Origin: Perilla frutescens
Taxonomy: Eukaryota > Streptophyta > Magnoliopsida > Lamiales > Lamiaceae
DNA length: 64,000 bases
Assembly (NCBI GenBank): GCA_026008535.1
Contig: BRKX01000011.1
Coordinates: 45,368,183 to 45,432,182, forward strand
Direction of reading: 5' to 3'
The position numbers were made by a program, and so were the translations under genes. Below are positions 31,570-42,527 of the stretch, one piece after another. How positions within the stretch are numbered: position 1 is the first letter of the stretch; each line of letters begins with the position of its first letter. Below the pieces are notes generated by a model. The model saw nothing but the letters and a program-made list of their open reading frames with translations. It was not told where the DNA came from and did no database searches.

Positions 31570-33119
31570 TTTGAATTGCAGCTCGGGTTCAAGGCCTTCA
31601 ATGCCTTACATGGCTTCATCATTCCCCCCTGTTGAAGAGAATTCATCCTCGAATTTGGATCTTCATCTTGATCGAACTCATCTGCAACAAACGAATATAA
31701 ATCAGTAACATTGAAAGTGGAAGAATATTTATACTCACCAGGAAGATCAATGCGGTAAGCATTGTCGTTTACACGACTCAGAACTGTGAAAGGACCATCT
31801 CCACGTGGTGACAACTTGGACTTTCTCAGATTTGGAAACCGTCCGGGACTCAGATGAATCCAAATGCGATCTCCGGGCTGAAATATCACTTGCTTGCGTC
31901 GCACGTTTCTGGAGGAGGCCGTTTGCTTCCCTTTGTGCTTAATGCGAGCACGCACTCTCTCATGCATCTCCTTAACTTGCTCAGCTCTTCTCAAACCTTT
32001 AACACTTGTTAGATGCTCAACAGGTAAAGGTAACAAATCAGTAGACGTTAACGGATTAAATCCATAAACAACCTCAAAAGGAGACATGTTAGTAGAAGAA
32101 TGTACCACACGATTATATGCAAATTCAGCGTAAGGTAAACACTTTTCCCAAGACTTCATATTATTTTTAATTAAAGACCTAAGTAGTGTGCCTAAAGTGC
32201 GATTCACAACCTCAGTTTGACCATCGATTTGTGGATGACAGGCAGTAGAAAACAACAACTTAGTCCCTCATTTTCCCCACAAAACTCGCCAAAAGTGTGC
32301 TAAAAACTTGGAATCCCTATCACTAACAATAGTTTTAGGAATACCATGCAATCTAAAAGCATGCACAAAGAACAGATTTGCAATATGCACAGCATCATCA
32401 GTTTTTCTACATGCAATGAAATGCGCCATTTTAGAAAAATGATCAACAACCACAAAAACAGAATCCTTACTCGATCTAGACCTAGGTAAGCCTAAGATAA
32501 AATCCATAGAAAAATCAATCCAAGGTGAACTAGGGGCGGGCAGGGGCGTGTATAAACCAAACGGATGTGAAGTAGACTTAGACCTATGGCAAGTAACACA
32601 TCTACTACACACATGCTCAACATCTCTTCTCATATGCGGCCAATAAAAATGCTCATGCAGCATGCTTAATGTTTTATTCACACCAAAGTGACCTATTAAA
32701 CCTCCCGCATACGATTCTAACACAAGTAGCTCACACATAGAACAACTAGGAATGCATAACTGAGAACCACAAAATAAAAATCCATCATGCATGAAAAACC
32801 CATCAAAAGACTTAGACCTTTTCGAACACTCAGCAAAAATCGAAGCAAAGAATGGATCACATGCATATATACTCTTAATCGACTCAAATCCAAGCATTCT
32901 AGCATGCATGAAATTCAGCAATGTGTACCGTCTAGATAGGGCATCGGCTACAACATTGTCTTCTCCTTTCTTATATATGATAACGTACGGGAAGGACTCG
33001 ATGAACTCAACCCATCTCGCATGCCTCTTGTTCAGATTTTGCCGTCCTTTCAAATGCTTTAAGCTCTCATGGTCCGTGTGAATCACGAACTCCTTTGGCC
33101 ACAGATAATACTGCCACAT
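31560..33119 (-). pseudogene. pol: RNase H end and integrase of E
   Basis: A single minus-strand frame with one stop (near 32260). It runs through the end of RNase H (WPKEFVIHTDHESLKHL, ENVVADALSRRY), the zinc domain (GHFGVNKTLSMLHEHFYW, CSRCVTCHRSK) and a catalytic core with intact residues: Asp in MDFILGLP, Asp in VSDRDSKF, Glu in DGQTEVVNRTL. The C-terminal SH3-like part has QVIFQPGDRIWIHL and SKLSPRGDGPFTVLSRVN. The frame ends inside the LTR. It is largely preserved. Confidence 0.9.
31622..31640 (-). other. Polypurine tract of E
   Basis: On the minus strand, CTTCAACAGGGGGGAA directly precedes the LTR. It lies inside coding sequence. Confidence 0.8.
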
Positions 33120-34432
33120 CCCAATGATCTCTTTAATGCGTACAACTCTTTGTCATAGGTAGAATAACGCAGAGCTGCACCATTTAATTTCTCACTGAAG
33201 TATGCAACTGGACGCCATTTCTGCATCAAAACAGCATCAATACCTATCCCGGATGCATCACATTCAATCTCAAAAACCTTATCAAAATCAGGTAAACACA
33301 AAATAGGCGCATGACATAAAAGATGCTTTAAACGTGTAAATGCTTCATGCTGTGCTTTACCCCACTCAAACTTACGATCCTTCTTACTTAGCTCAGTAAG
33401 AGGGACGACAATGCTAGAGAAATCACGCACAAAATGATGATAAAATCCGGCAAGGCCGTGAAAGGATCGAACCTCTGTGGTTGACTTGGGCGTTGGCCAT
33501 TCTTCAATCGCTTTGATTTTAGAACGGTCAACCTCAATACCACGTACACTCATAACAAAACCAAGAAATACAACCTTATCTAAACAAAAAGAGCATTTAA
33601 ATAGATTTCCATACAACTTGGTTGTTATCAGAATATAAAAAACGCGCCTAAGGTGTGCTAGGTGCGCCTGTGCATCGTGACTGTAAATCAGGATATCATC
33701 AAAGTACACAACTACAAATTTCCCAATCACATCACGCAAAACATGGTTCATTAATCTCATAAAAGTGCTCGGTGCATTAGTGAGACCAAAAGGTATAACT
33801 AACCACTCATATAAACCATGCTTAGTCTTAAAAGCTGTTTTCCACTCATCCCCTTCATGCATTCTAACTTGAAAATAACCAGAACGTAAATCAATTTTAG
33901 AAAAGACTTTAGAACCGGATAATTCATCAAGAATATCATCTAATCTAGGGATGGAGAATCGATACTTCACTGTTATTTTGTTGATGGCGCGGCAGTCCAT
34001 GCACATTCTCCACTCGCTGTTTTTCTTTGGCACTAGAATGACTGGAACTGCACAGGGGCTTATCGACTCTCGAATCTGCTTCTTCTCAAGCAGCTCTTTC
34101 ACTTGTCTATCAATTTCTTTGGTCTCTTCAGGGGACGTCCGGTATGCTGGTCGATTTGGGAAGATGGCGCCGGGCTGGAAATCGATCTGGTGCTCGATCC
34201 CACGAACTAGAGGTAATCCACTTGGAATCTCTTTCGGGAACACATCCGCGAACTCTTCCATAAGTGGCTGCACAACACTAGGCAAAGAAACATCATTAAT
34301 AGCACTGCTCTTATATGATAAAAGAACAAAAGGTAAACCTGCTTTTAATGCTTTTTCTACGTCTTTTACTAAAATAAACAAGCTGCAGTTTGGATCTTTC
34401 TTTACAGCTAATCCAGACGAATTCCCATGCAC
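33083..34432 (-). CDS. pol: Reverse transcriptase and RNase H of E
   Basis: A 449-codon open stretch. Blocks in order: MEEFADVFPKEIPSGLP, the RT palm (FSKIDLRSGYFQVRM, IPFGLTNAPSTFM), an intact catalytic box in VVYFDDILIYS, the connection (VVFLGFVMSVRGIEVD), and RNase H with CDASGIGIDAVLM and YFSEKLNGAALRY. The fingers motif reads CMDCRAIN instead of the usual CxDYRAIN. A one-base frame change near 33118 separates it from the rest of RNase H and integrase. The frame continues upstream to the protease through a stop. Confidence 0.9.
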   Translation of the reverse strand: MHGNSSGLAVKKDPNCSLFILVKDVEKALKAGLPFVLLSYKSSAINDVSLPSVVQPLMEEFADVFPKEIPSGLPLVRGIEHQIDFQPGAIFPNRPAYRTSPEETKEIDRQVKELLEKKQIRESISPCAVPVILVPKKNSEWRMCMDCRAINKITVKYRFSIPRLDDILDELSGSKVFSKIDLRSGYFQVRMHEGDEWKTAFKTKHGLYEWLVIPFGLTNAPSTFMRLMNHVLRDVIGKFVVVYFDDILIYSHDAQAHLAHLRRVFYILITTKLYGNLFKCSFCLDKVVFLGFVMSVRGIEVDRSKIKAIEEWPTPKSTTEVRSFHGLAGFYHHFVRDFSSIVVPLTELSKKDRKFEWGKAQHEAFTRLKHLLCHAPILCLPDFDKVFEIECDASGIGIDAVLMQKWRPVAYFSEKLNGAALRYSTYDKELYALKRSLGCGSIICGQRSS

Positions 34433-35200
34433 AAGGGAATCTTTAGAGGGCGGTTTAGGGACTACCTTGGCCTCAGAAGAAGGGGTGGTGGCCTTGGTGA
34501 AGGATTCAGCCGAATGGGAACCGTCGGCAGTGATCCGGGTTGCGGTTGCGGCTTCCTTTGCTCTCTCAGCTCTAAACCTCTATTGCATGAGTCTTTGATC
34601 CTCAGCAACAGCTTTAGGGGAGAGCGGCTTTAGTGTAGTAGTCCGTCTATCTCTCTTCACGATGTACGTATTTGCAAAGCCCTCATGAACCGTCTGTCTG
34701 TCAAACTGCCATGGTCTACCTAACAATATGTGTGCTGCATCCATAGGAATAACATTGCAAACAACAGAGTCAGAAAATTGACCAATAGAGAATGAGACAC
34801 TTACCTGAGCTATCACTTTGATCTCTCCTCGATCCGTAAGCCACTACAACTTATATGGCTTCAGATGCTTGATGGTGGTCAGCGCCAATTTGTCAACTGC
34901 ATACTGGCTCATGGCGTTGATCATGCTCCCACTATCTATTATCATCAAGCAGGTCTGGTCTTTGATAGTAACACGTGTGAAAAAAATGTTCTCACGTTGA
35001 TCCGGCTGCTCTTCTTCACGATTGATGCTCAGACTGCGTATAGACACAAGACTAACATGAGGAAGCTCGGGTTCCTCTTCATCCGAGTTGACTGGAGGTG
35101 TCTCTGGCTCCATTTTGGTGTCAACTGCGGGCTGGTCCTCATCCTCGCTGGCTGACTCGATCTGATTCTGTTCGGTGATGAGCAGAACACGCCGGTTCGG
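34433..35200 (-). pseudogene. pol: Protease region of E
   Basis: The minus-strand frame shows an acidic linker (NSDEEEPELP), then the aspartic protease with CLMIIDSGSMINAMS (catalytic Asp-Ser-Gly present). AHILLGRPWQFDR follows, and a linker to RT. Stops interrupt at about 34843 and 34579. Confidence 0.8.
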
Positions 35201-36516
35201 ACACTGGTTCTGAAAGTGGCCCCAACCTTGACACTTGTGGCACTAGATATCTCTAGCTCGATTCTAGCTCACATTGGGTGCTGGGTTGGGTGGATTGGGC
35301 CGTGTATAGGCCGGCCGTGCAGGCGGTACAGGTGTAGAATCGGGTCTACGGCTGGACTGCGGTGTAGAACGGTTGAAACACTGCTCGGGCGGTCCGGACT
35401 GACCTCAGGGTCGAGTAGGCTCAGTAGAAGGGGTAGAAGATGATGTGGAATTCGTACCTTTGTTCCATGGGGGTCGAACTGGGGTTGAACTGTGGTGCGA
35501 TCTCCGTCTTCCCTCTCTGAGCTGTCTCTCCACAATTAATGCGTAGTGCACCATCTCTTCTATACTTGTGAAGTTCTTAAGTTCAACTTCACATGCGATG
35601 TTAGGATTCATGTCTTCAATGTACCGAATGATGGTAGCATTTAAGGTCTCTTGTTTCGCAACTCTATTTAGGGCAGTCTCAAGCTCCTTGTGGTATTCTT
35701 CAACTGATTAGGTCCCTTGCTTGATCCGGGTGAGCTTTTTCTCGAGCTCTCTCTCATAATGTACATGAATGAACCTGCCACGCAGCAATCCTTTCATCTC
35801 TTCCCAAGTATTGACGGGTGGATATCTCTCACGTCGGTGTCGTTTCTGCTGCATCTCCCACCATGAGACTGCGTAGCCTCTAAACTCTAACGATGCTAAC
35901 TTGACCTTCTGCTACTAAGGAAAGTCATAGCAGTCGAAAATCTTCTCAACCTTACGTTCCCAATCCAAGTACAAATCAGGATCGTGAAGGCGTTCAAACT
36001 CTGGGATGCTTGTTTTGATGTTGTTCAACAAGCTGTCGGGATCTGCACTCGAGGTACTTATCTGTAGGATAGATGTGGTCGGTCACATCTCTGATATGGA
36101 TCATACTCAGCCTCTAACTCCTCTGCATAGTAACCATAGTCTTCTTCAGCATCACGATCATAATGATCGTTAAACTGCACTTGAGGTTGGCGACGCTGAG
36201 CTTGTGGTGCTCTAGCATTCACCCTGGCTGGTTCGGCTACATGAACTTCTGGCTAATGAGCTGCTTCAAGCTGATGAACTGCTTCTGGCTGTTGGACAGG
36301 TTGTCCTTGAACTGGTGGTGGTACAGGAATTCGAGCAGCAATAAGCTTGAGCTGTGCCATCATCTTGGCTAACGAACTGTCTAGCTTATGCTCCAGTTCT
36401 TGGTGGTGGTACTGGGCATCCCATGGTTGTGGCATCGATGAAGCCGTGACTGTATGAGAACTAGGTGAAACGGGTGCCTTATCATGTGTTTTGTTATAAC
36501 CGTCTCTGGATTCCAT
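35201..36516 (-). pseudogene. gag: gag of E
   Basis: ATG 36516 (MESRDGYNKTHD) opens a Gln/Pro-rich N-terminus. The capsid core follows in pieces (LASLEFRGYAVSWWEMQ, FIHVHYERELEKKLTRI, VEEYHKELETALNRV, EVELKNFTSIEEMVHYAL). A Ser/Pro/Arg linker and a CCHC knuckle, CHKCQGWGHFQNQC (35201-35242), end it. Several stops and at least one frameshift are present. The knuckle is preceded directly by TAG. Confidence 0.8.
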
Positions 36517-37430
36517 GTGTACCTGCAGACAATGAACAAACGTGAAAGAAAAACAAGGTGTAGGACCTCACAATTCCTCATAATCACTCGTATTTTCTCT
36601 CTGTATTTTACCCCTCGTGTATACTCTCAAGTATGTAGTGGTGCTCGTGTGATAAGTGTGTATATGGTGGTGTTAATCGACTCTTCCGTTGCTTGAAATC
36701 GGCTTCTCTCGAACTTCTAGGGGCGATTTCACCTTGAAGCTGATGGAATTTGGCCAAAAAAGCCCTTATGTCACAGCAAAGTGCTGAGTTTGATTCATCT
36801 CGTCGAGACATTTCCGGAATGGTATGGTGGAGAAAAATCGGAGCTCGGGAGCAGAAATAGTAGGGAGAGGATGGAAAACCGGAAAACTGGGTGTGTTAGG
36901 GTAAAAGGAAGGAAATGAAGAAAATAAATGAAGAAAGGAGGAAAGAAAAGGATTTTAATATGTGTACCACTAGTGTGACACAATCTAAATACCTTAATTA
37001 GACTAGACTCTAAATGGAAGGTACCAAATTAAAATTCAACTCAATTGGAAATTACCAACTAAAGGACTATACTATAAGGAAAGTTCCCAAAACTAAAATA
37101 AGGCTCACAAGGGAGTTACCAACTATGACTAGAACTAAAAGGAAAGAACTACAAATAAAATCTAACTCAAAAGATAATTCAAAAATCAAATTGGATTTTT
37201 TTTCTTTTTTTTTTCGGATTTTCTCTTTTTATTTATCCGATTTTTTTTGATTCGGTCTCTCTTTCTTTTTTTTGACAGTAACCCCTTTTTTTTACTTTCG
37301 GTTTTTTTATTTTTTTTAACCGATCTTTTTTTTTTGCAATGAACACTAACTATTACAATTCGATAGACACGTCAACTAACACGTAAGCAATAATTGACAC
37401 GTAGGATTGAACCACGACCAGCAGAGCTGA
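36517..37430 (-). other. 5' leader of E
   Basis: Non-coding on the sense strand. It includes a purine-rich (poly T on plus) region at about 37193-37340. The 60-80 codon ORFs here have no domains. It gives no sign of a pre-gag ORF. Confidence 0.6.
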
Positions 37431-37446
37431 CGTGGCTCTGATGCCA
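37431..37446 (-). other. Primer-binding site of E
   Basis: On the minus strand, TGGCATCAGAGCCACG lies six bases from the LTR. It is a Met-type primer site with one change (GGCATC for GGTATC). Confidence 0.8.
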
Positions 37447-37452
37447 AATTTC

Positions 37453-38595
37453 TGATGTAATCCGGACAATTTGTAAAGGATACGAGGAAGCGCGGAAGAC
37501 TTATAGAATCGAACACACCAACTAAGGAAGGATTCAACCCTACTCTAAGACTCAAATAACTCGAAATAATCTGAAACAATATTAAAGACGAACTAGACCT
37601 AATTACGGCACTTAAACTATGACACAAAAAGGACACACAAATCCAAAGGTAAGGGGGCTGTTTTGAACGATTATTATGGCTGGGAAAAGGTTATTATGGG
37701 CTGGAAATATGGTGAAGAAAGGCTAGAGTAGATAGGGTATGTTAAGGCTATGAAGTACTTACGGTATTGATGATGAACACGACGAATTAGGCGCAAATGG
37801 AACCGAACCCTTGTTGATCGACACACGATCAGGTCTTGATGGCTTGGGAGAGTTACTCCTCGGTAGTGAGTTCACCCTAATTCCTCGTGTGAATTAGAAC
37901 GTTCCCTTGATGTAAGACTCAAAGTTTGCTAGGCTTCAAGAATGAGTATTTTCGACAGAAAACAATCAAAAGCTTTGAACGGTTGAGACACAAATTGAAT
38001 GCAAAAGTAATTTTAATCAATAATGTCTAAAATATCAAAGTAACATGGTTTCCCTATTTATAGGGCATGAAGTGCACGAAAATTAAGTGTAAAAAGCCCT
38101 AAAAATTTGATCCAAAAAGGATCTCTAACTATACTATAAAAATACCTAAACTAGAATTCTATTCAAGGTTGGAAATTGCCTTAAATACAATTCTAGTCAA
38201 ACCTATACTAAAAGGAATGAAAATTATACTTAAAAATTAATTAAAAACTGATCTAAACTATAGTCTAAATTAATTAAATAAATACTATAGTCTAGATAAA
38301 AATCAACCTCTTAATTAAATTAAATCAAGGGCGAAAACAGCTCCATGCGCAAGTGCACTTCTTCTTGCTCTCTTCTTCAACTCTTCAAGTTATATTCTCC
38401 ATGGTATGATCTTGATCTTCATTAGTTAATAAATTAACTAAAGTATGGCTGTACTTTGCATCTTCTAATTCCTCGAACTTCTTGCGAATCAACATTTGGA
38501 AATAACCTTGTAATTTCTTTGCTCGAAGTCACGTCATTGGACCTTTGAATTGTAGCTCGGGTTCAAAGCCTTCAATGCCTTGCATGGCTTCATCA
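37453..38595 (-). repeat. 5' LTR of E (1143 bp)
   Basis: It matches 30361-31621 with scattered differences and one deletion of about 118 bases (after the GGGAG near 37852). It ends CTTCATCA directly before ATCTA. A minus-strand TATAAATA lies at 38055-38062. Confidence 0.95.
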
Positions 38596-38600
38596 ATCTA
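38596..38600. repeat. Target site duplication of E, right copy (ATCTA)
   Basis: It pairs with 30356-30360. A pol continues directly after it. Confidence 0.95.
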
Positions 38601-39928
38601 CCAGGAGTGCCACCGGATAGGCAAGTTGAATTCACAATTGATTTGGAGCCGGGAGCTGCACCAACTTCCAAAGCACGATATAGAGTGGCTGCTAAAGAAT
38701 TGCAAGAATTAAAGGTGCAATTACAAGAACTATTGGACTTAGGTTTCATACAACCTAGTGTTTCGCCTTGGGGAGCACCTATATTGTTTGTTAATAAGAA
38801 GGATGGGATGTTGCGGATGTGTATCGATTACAGAGAACTAAATAAGTTAACTATAAAGAATAGATACCCTCTTCCAAGGATAGATGACTTATTCGACCAA
38901 CTTAAGGGGGCATGTGTGTTCTCAAAAATTGACCTACGATCTGGATACCATCAGCTTAAGGTTCGAAAGGAGGATATTCCAAAAACTACATTTCGGACAC
39001 GCTATGGACACTATGAATTCATAGTAATGCCATTTGGGTTAACAAATGCACCAGCAGTCTTTATGGATTTGATGAACCGAATATTCCATCCATATTTGGA
39101 TAATTTTGTCCTTGTGTTTATAGATGATATTCTTATATATTCCAAGAATGAAGATGAACACCAAGAGCATCTACGGATAGTGTTGGAAACACTACGAAAG
39201 GAAAAGTATATGCCAAATTCAGCAAGTGTGAATTCTGGCTTGAAGAAGTAATGTTTCTTGGTCATATTGTGTCAGCACAAGGGAATAAGGTAGATCCTGC
39301 CAAGATTGAAGTAGTAAGCAACTGGAAATCACCTACCAGTGCGCATGAAATAAGAAGCTTTTTAGGATTGGCTGGATACTATAGGAGATTTATTGAAGGA
39401 TTCTCTAAAATAGCAAGACCAATGACCCAAATGTTGAAAAAGAAGATCAAATTCACTTGGTCTGAAGAATGTGAGAAGAGTTTTCAGACACTCAAAGAGA
39501 AGTTAACCACAACACCGGTACTAGCCATACTAGAAGGAAATGAGAGATTTGTCATCTTCACTGATGCATCCTTACAAGGTTTGGGTTGTGTTCTCATGCA
39601 AAATGGGAAAGTCATTACTTATGCTTCCCGTCAACTAAGACCACACAAGCTGAATTACCCTACACACGACCTTGAACTAGCAGCAGTAGTGCATGCTTTA
39701 AAAATTTGGAGACACTATCTGTATGGTGTAAAGGGTGAGATTTATACAGATCACAAAAGTCTTAAGTATTTCTTTGAGCAAAAAAACTTGAATATGAGGC
39801 AAAGAAGGTGGTTAGAATTGGTGAAGGAATATGATTGTATGATACAACACCACCCTGGAAAGGCCAACGTAGTGGCCGATGCCCTTAGTCGAAAAGCCAA
39901 GGCAAATTTGAGATGTTTCTTAACCTAA
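38596..39928 (+). pseudogene. pol: RT and RNase H of A
   Basis: RT resumes after E with PGVPPDRQVEF, then VSPWGAPILFV, MCIDYRELNKLTIKNRYPLP, FSKIDLRSGYHQLKV, and an intact FIDD box in VFIDDILIYSK. A single-base loss near 39208 shifts the frame. The connection and RNase H then continue (39251-39928): FLGHIVSAQGNKVDP, TDASLQGLGCVLM, YTDHKSLKYFFEQ and HHPGKANVVADALSRK. It ends at a TAA. The catalytic residues survive but the frame does not. Confidence 0.9.
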
Positions 39929-40081
39929 CAAGAGAAACTTGTGCAAGAATTTGAGAATCTAAGAATATAGCTAGTATGACCACCAAGCTCTACAAAAAAT
40001 TGTATAGCTGCTTTAACAGCTAAACCAAATCTGAGAGAAAGGATTGTAGAGGCACAGAAGAAAGATGGTTTCTTAGAGAAA
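39929..40081 (+). pseudogene. pol: RNase H-integrase linker of A, stops
   Basis: Translation in the pol frame gives QEKLVQEFENLRI, two stops, then IAALTAKPNLRERIVEAQKKDGF. It matches the linker of D and B. It is coding remnant, not spacer. Confidence 0.75.
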
Positions 40082-41026
40082 ATGCGCTCACAAGCAAGAT
40101 TAGATGATCTTAAAGGTTTTGCTGAGGTAAGTGATCACGCTCTTATGTTTGAAAGAAGAATTTGTGTGCCCCACGATCAAGAGATAAAGAATGAGATAAT
40201 GAGTGAAGCTCATAATACTGCTTATACAGCACATCCTGGAAGTACAAAAATGTATCAAGATCTGAAGAGAAATTTCTGGTGGAGAAATATGAAAAGGGAA
40301 ATAGCCTCATTCATAGAACGTTGTCTATCATGTCAGCAAGTGAAAGCAATACACCAAAGACCATCAGGACTTTTACAACCATTAGAGATTCCCAAATGGA
40401 AGTGGGACCACATCAACATGGACTTTGTTGTTGGTTTACCAAAAACAGCACGTGGAAACACCGCTATCTGGGTTATTGTTGATCGACTAACCAAATCAGC
40501 ACATTTTCTTCCAATGCGAATGACCTTAGGACTGGACAAGTTAACACAATTATATGTTAAGGAGATTGTCAGATTGCATGGGATACCTGTGTCTATCACA
40601 TCTGATCGTGATACAAGGTTTACATCCCGATTCTGGAAAAGTTTGCAAGATGCTATGGGCACTAAATTGAATTTCAGCATAGCTTTCCATTCTCAAACTG
40701 ATGGGCAGTCAGAAAGAACCATACAAACACTTGAGGATATGCTTCGAGGAGTAGTAATTGATGGAGGAGGAAGCTGGGAGAATATTCTACCTTTAGTAGA
40801 ATTTGCTTATAATAATAGTTACCATGCTTCAATAGAGATGGCACCATATGAAGCCCTGTACGGCTGAAAGTGTAGATCACCACTTTACTGAGATTAAGTG
40901 GGTGAGAGAAAAATGTTGGGCCTAGAGATTGTTCAGGTGACGGTGGAAATAATTGATAAAATAAGGAAAATAATAGTTGAGGCCTAAGACAGACAAAAGG
41001 CTTATGCAAACAAACGTCGTACTGAC
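40082..41026 (+). pseudogene. pol: Integrase of A, triad intact
   Basis: The zinc domain is HNTAYTAHPGSTKMYQ and CLSCQQVK. The core has the three acidic residues: Asp in NMDFVVGLPK, Asp in TSDRDTRF, and Glu in DGQSERTIQTLEDML. It is open to 40867, then has stops at 40865, 40891, 40897 and 40985 in the segment matching GRKCRSPLYWD of B. This is the only gypsy element in the window, other than E, whose integrase triad is complete. Confidence 0.9.
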
Positions 41027-41509
41027 TTGCATTTTGATGTTGGAGATAAAGTATTCTTGAAAATATCTCCGACAAAGGGAGTTGTAAGATTTGGCAAAAG
41101 AAGCAAATTAAGGCCAAGATATATAGGACCATTTGAAATCCTTGAGAGGATTGGAGAAGTTGCTTATAGATTGGCATTACCGCCAAGTCTAGAAGGAGTA
41201 CATGACACGTTTCATGTATCTATATTAAGAAAATACGTGTTTGATCCTAAACATGTAATTAAACATCATGAAGTGGTCCTAAGCGAGGATTTGACCTATG
41301 AAGAAAAACCAATAGCTATACTTGACCGGAAGGTGCAAATATTGAGAAATAAAAAGATACAATTGGTGAAAGTTTTGTGGAGCAACCATGGAAGCGAGGA
41401 AGCTACATGGGAGCTAGAAGATAAGATCAAGGAACGATACCCTGACTTGCCATTTGGAGGTATTTTAAATTTTCTGGACGAAATTTATTTTAAGGGGGGT
41501 AGAATGTAA
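41027..41509 (+). CDS. pol: Integrase C-terminus and chromodomain-like end of A
   Basis: Open for 160 codons: FDVGDKVFLKISPTKG, LRPRYIGPFEILERIGEV, VSILRKYVFDPKHVI, then the chromodomain-like AILDRKVQILRNKKIQL and GSEEATWELEDKIKERYP. It ends with a stop that overlaps the first bases of the 3' LTR. This arrangement is typical of Tekay/Del chromoviruses. It is the tail of a polyprotein, not a separate gene, and the Met is internal. Confidence 0.85.
   Translation: MHFDVGDKVFLKISPTKGVVRFGKRSKLRPRYIGPFEILERIGEVAYRLALPPSLEGVHDTFHVSILRKYVFDPKHVIKHHEVVLSEDLTYEEKPIAILDRKVQILRNKKIQLVKVLWSNHGSEEATWELEDKIKERYPDLPFGGILNFLDEIYFKGGRM
41491..41504 (+). other. Polypurine tract of A
   Basis: AAGGGGGGTAGAA precedes TGTAATATCCC of the 3' LTR. 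It is nearly identical to the C tract. Confidence 0.85.
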
Positions 41510-41587
41510 TATCCCAATTTTCTTTTTAGTATTTAAAATAATAGCCTATGATTACCTTAAGGGTAAGCTAGGAAATATATTAGATCC

Positions 41588-41634
<47 letters not shown>

Positions 41635-42173
41635 CTTCTCAGGGTAAAGTGTGTTGTTGGATGGGTTAACGATACCCGGGACATTCTTATATTTTTATTA
41701 TGAGACTTTAGTGTAGTTTACAAAAAAAATGTTTGATATTATCACCTCGGGTGTTAAAAAAACATATATATTTTAATCAAATAAACTCATTTTAGAATCT
41801 CAAAGATTTTATGTATACTATATTTATATAATATACACAAAAAGGTAATATGTATATATATATATATACACACATGTATATACGTTTATAGTGGAAAAAA
41901 ATGTTATAACAATTACAAATGATAATGCTAAATAAATAAGATAGGGATAAGAGTCTAGGTTAGAAATTTAAAGTTTAGTGTATGTGGCAATTATCTACAA
42001 ACTTTTATTACCTATGTACTATATTTATATAATATAAATAGTGCAAAACCTAACATTCTAATTCTTACTTTTCGACAATAAGTTCACCCAAACCAAAGTT
42101 CATTTGGTATTCTACGAATTTATTTTAGAATATTAGCAAAACCAAACAAGAAAATTTATATATGGATAAATAT
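41505..42173 (+). repeat. 3' LTR of A, cut by K
   Basis: It is near-identical to the start of the A 5' LTR (14862-15530), with a longer TA repeat (41596-41631). A TATAAATA lies at 42033-42040. It stops at 42173, where K begins. The remaining 2.3 kb is expected beyond the window. Confidence 0.92.
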
Positions 42174-42527
42174 TGTTAGGAAAAACTATCAAGGAACCCC
42201 TAGATCAGGTTTTGATGAGATGTCAAAATTATTTATGAAAAACTGACCAAAGTTCAAGCTGTAGATCGCAGCTGATCAGCCCAGGGCATCATCAAAAAGG
42301 AACTCTAGAAGAGTTAAGGTCAACCGATCTGAAGAATGACCCACAAGTTGAAGGACACGTCATCCAATCTAAAGTTCAACTTAGCTGGTGAATCATACCG
42401 GTCAAAGCAAGCTGACAACCGAGTTAGCTGAACTGAGGGAGAAAGAAGTTGACCAAAGATTGAAGAAACTGATAGAATATCAGTTTATGCCAGAGACTGA
42501 CAGTATCCAACTGGAGCTATGGCCACT

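Larger units (their letters stand above)
30361..31621 (-). repeat. 3' LTR of E (1261 bp)
   Basis: It begins TGATGTAACC on the plus strand and ends CTTCATCA. It contains about 118 bases (after about 30769) that are missing from the other LTR. A TATAAATA box on the minus strand lies at 31082-31089. The last part of the polyprotein is encoded in its first bases on the minus strand (31621 downward). Confidence 0.95.
30361..38595 (-). mobile_element. Element E: CRM-like Ty3/gypsy, minus strand
   Basis: A complete structure: two LTRs (TGATG...CATCA), initiator-Met-type primer site, gag, protease, RT, RNase H, integrase and polypurine tract, flanked by a perfect ATCTA duplication. The LTR ends, the YFSEKLNGAALRYSTYDKELYAL block and an integrase tail containing GPMTRLRAKKLQ encoded in the LTR all point to the CRM (centromeric) chromovirus clade. 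That clade is inferred by motif, without a tree. RT and integrase catalytic residues are intact. The frame has a few stops and frameshifts. Confidence 0.9.
14862..42173 (+). mobile_element. Element A: Ty3/gypsy, interrupted by B, E and K
   Basis: A starts with TGTAATATCCC at 14862, inside the pre-gag ORF of D (left flank GACAC). Its parts are: 5' LTR in two pieces around B, primer site, long leader with a hairpin array, pre-gag ORF, gag, protease, pol split by E, polypurine tract, and the first 669 bases of the 3' LTR before K. The LTR would be about 3.0 kb. The polyprotein tail marks it as a Tekay/Del-like chromovirus, a different family from C and D but related. It keeps an intact integrase catalytic triad and RT box but has lost the protease active site. 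Confidence 0.88.

Noticed and set aside
34427..34633. Plus-strand ORFs antisense to E pol (also 33951-34598)
   Set aside because: They are antisense shadows of the minus-strand polyprotein.
36608..36811. Pre-gag ORF in E
   Set aside because: It is only 67 codons and lacks the ALW motif and the acidic tail seen in F, A and C.
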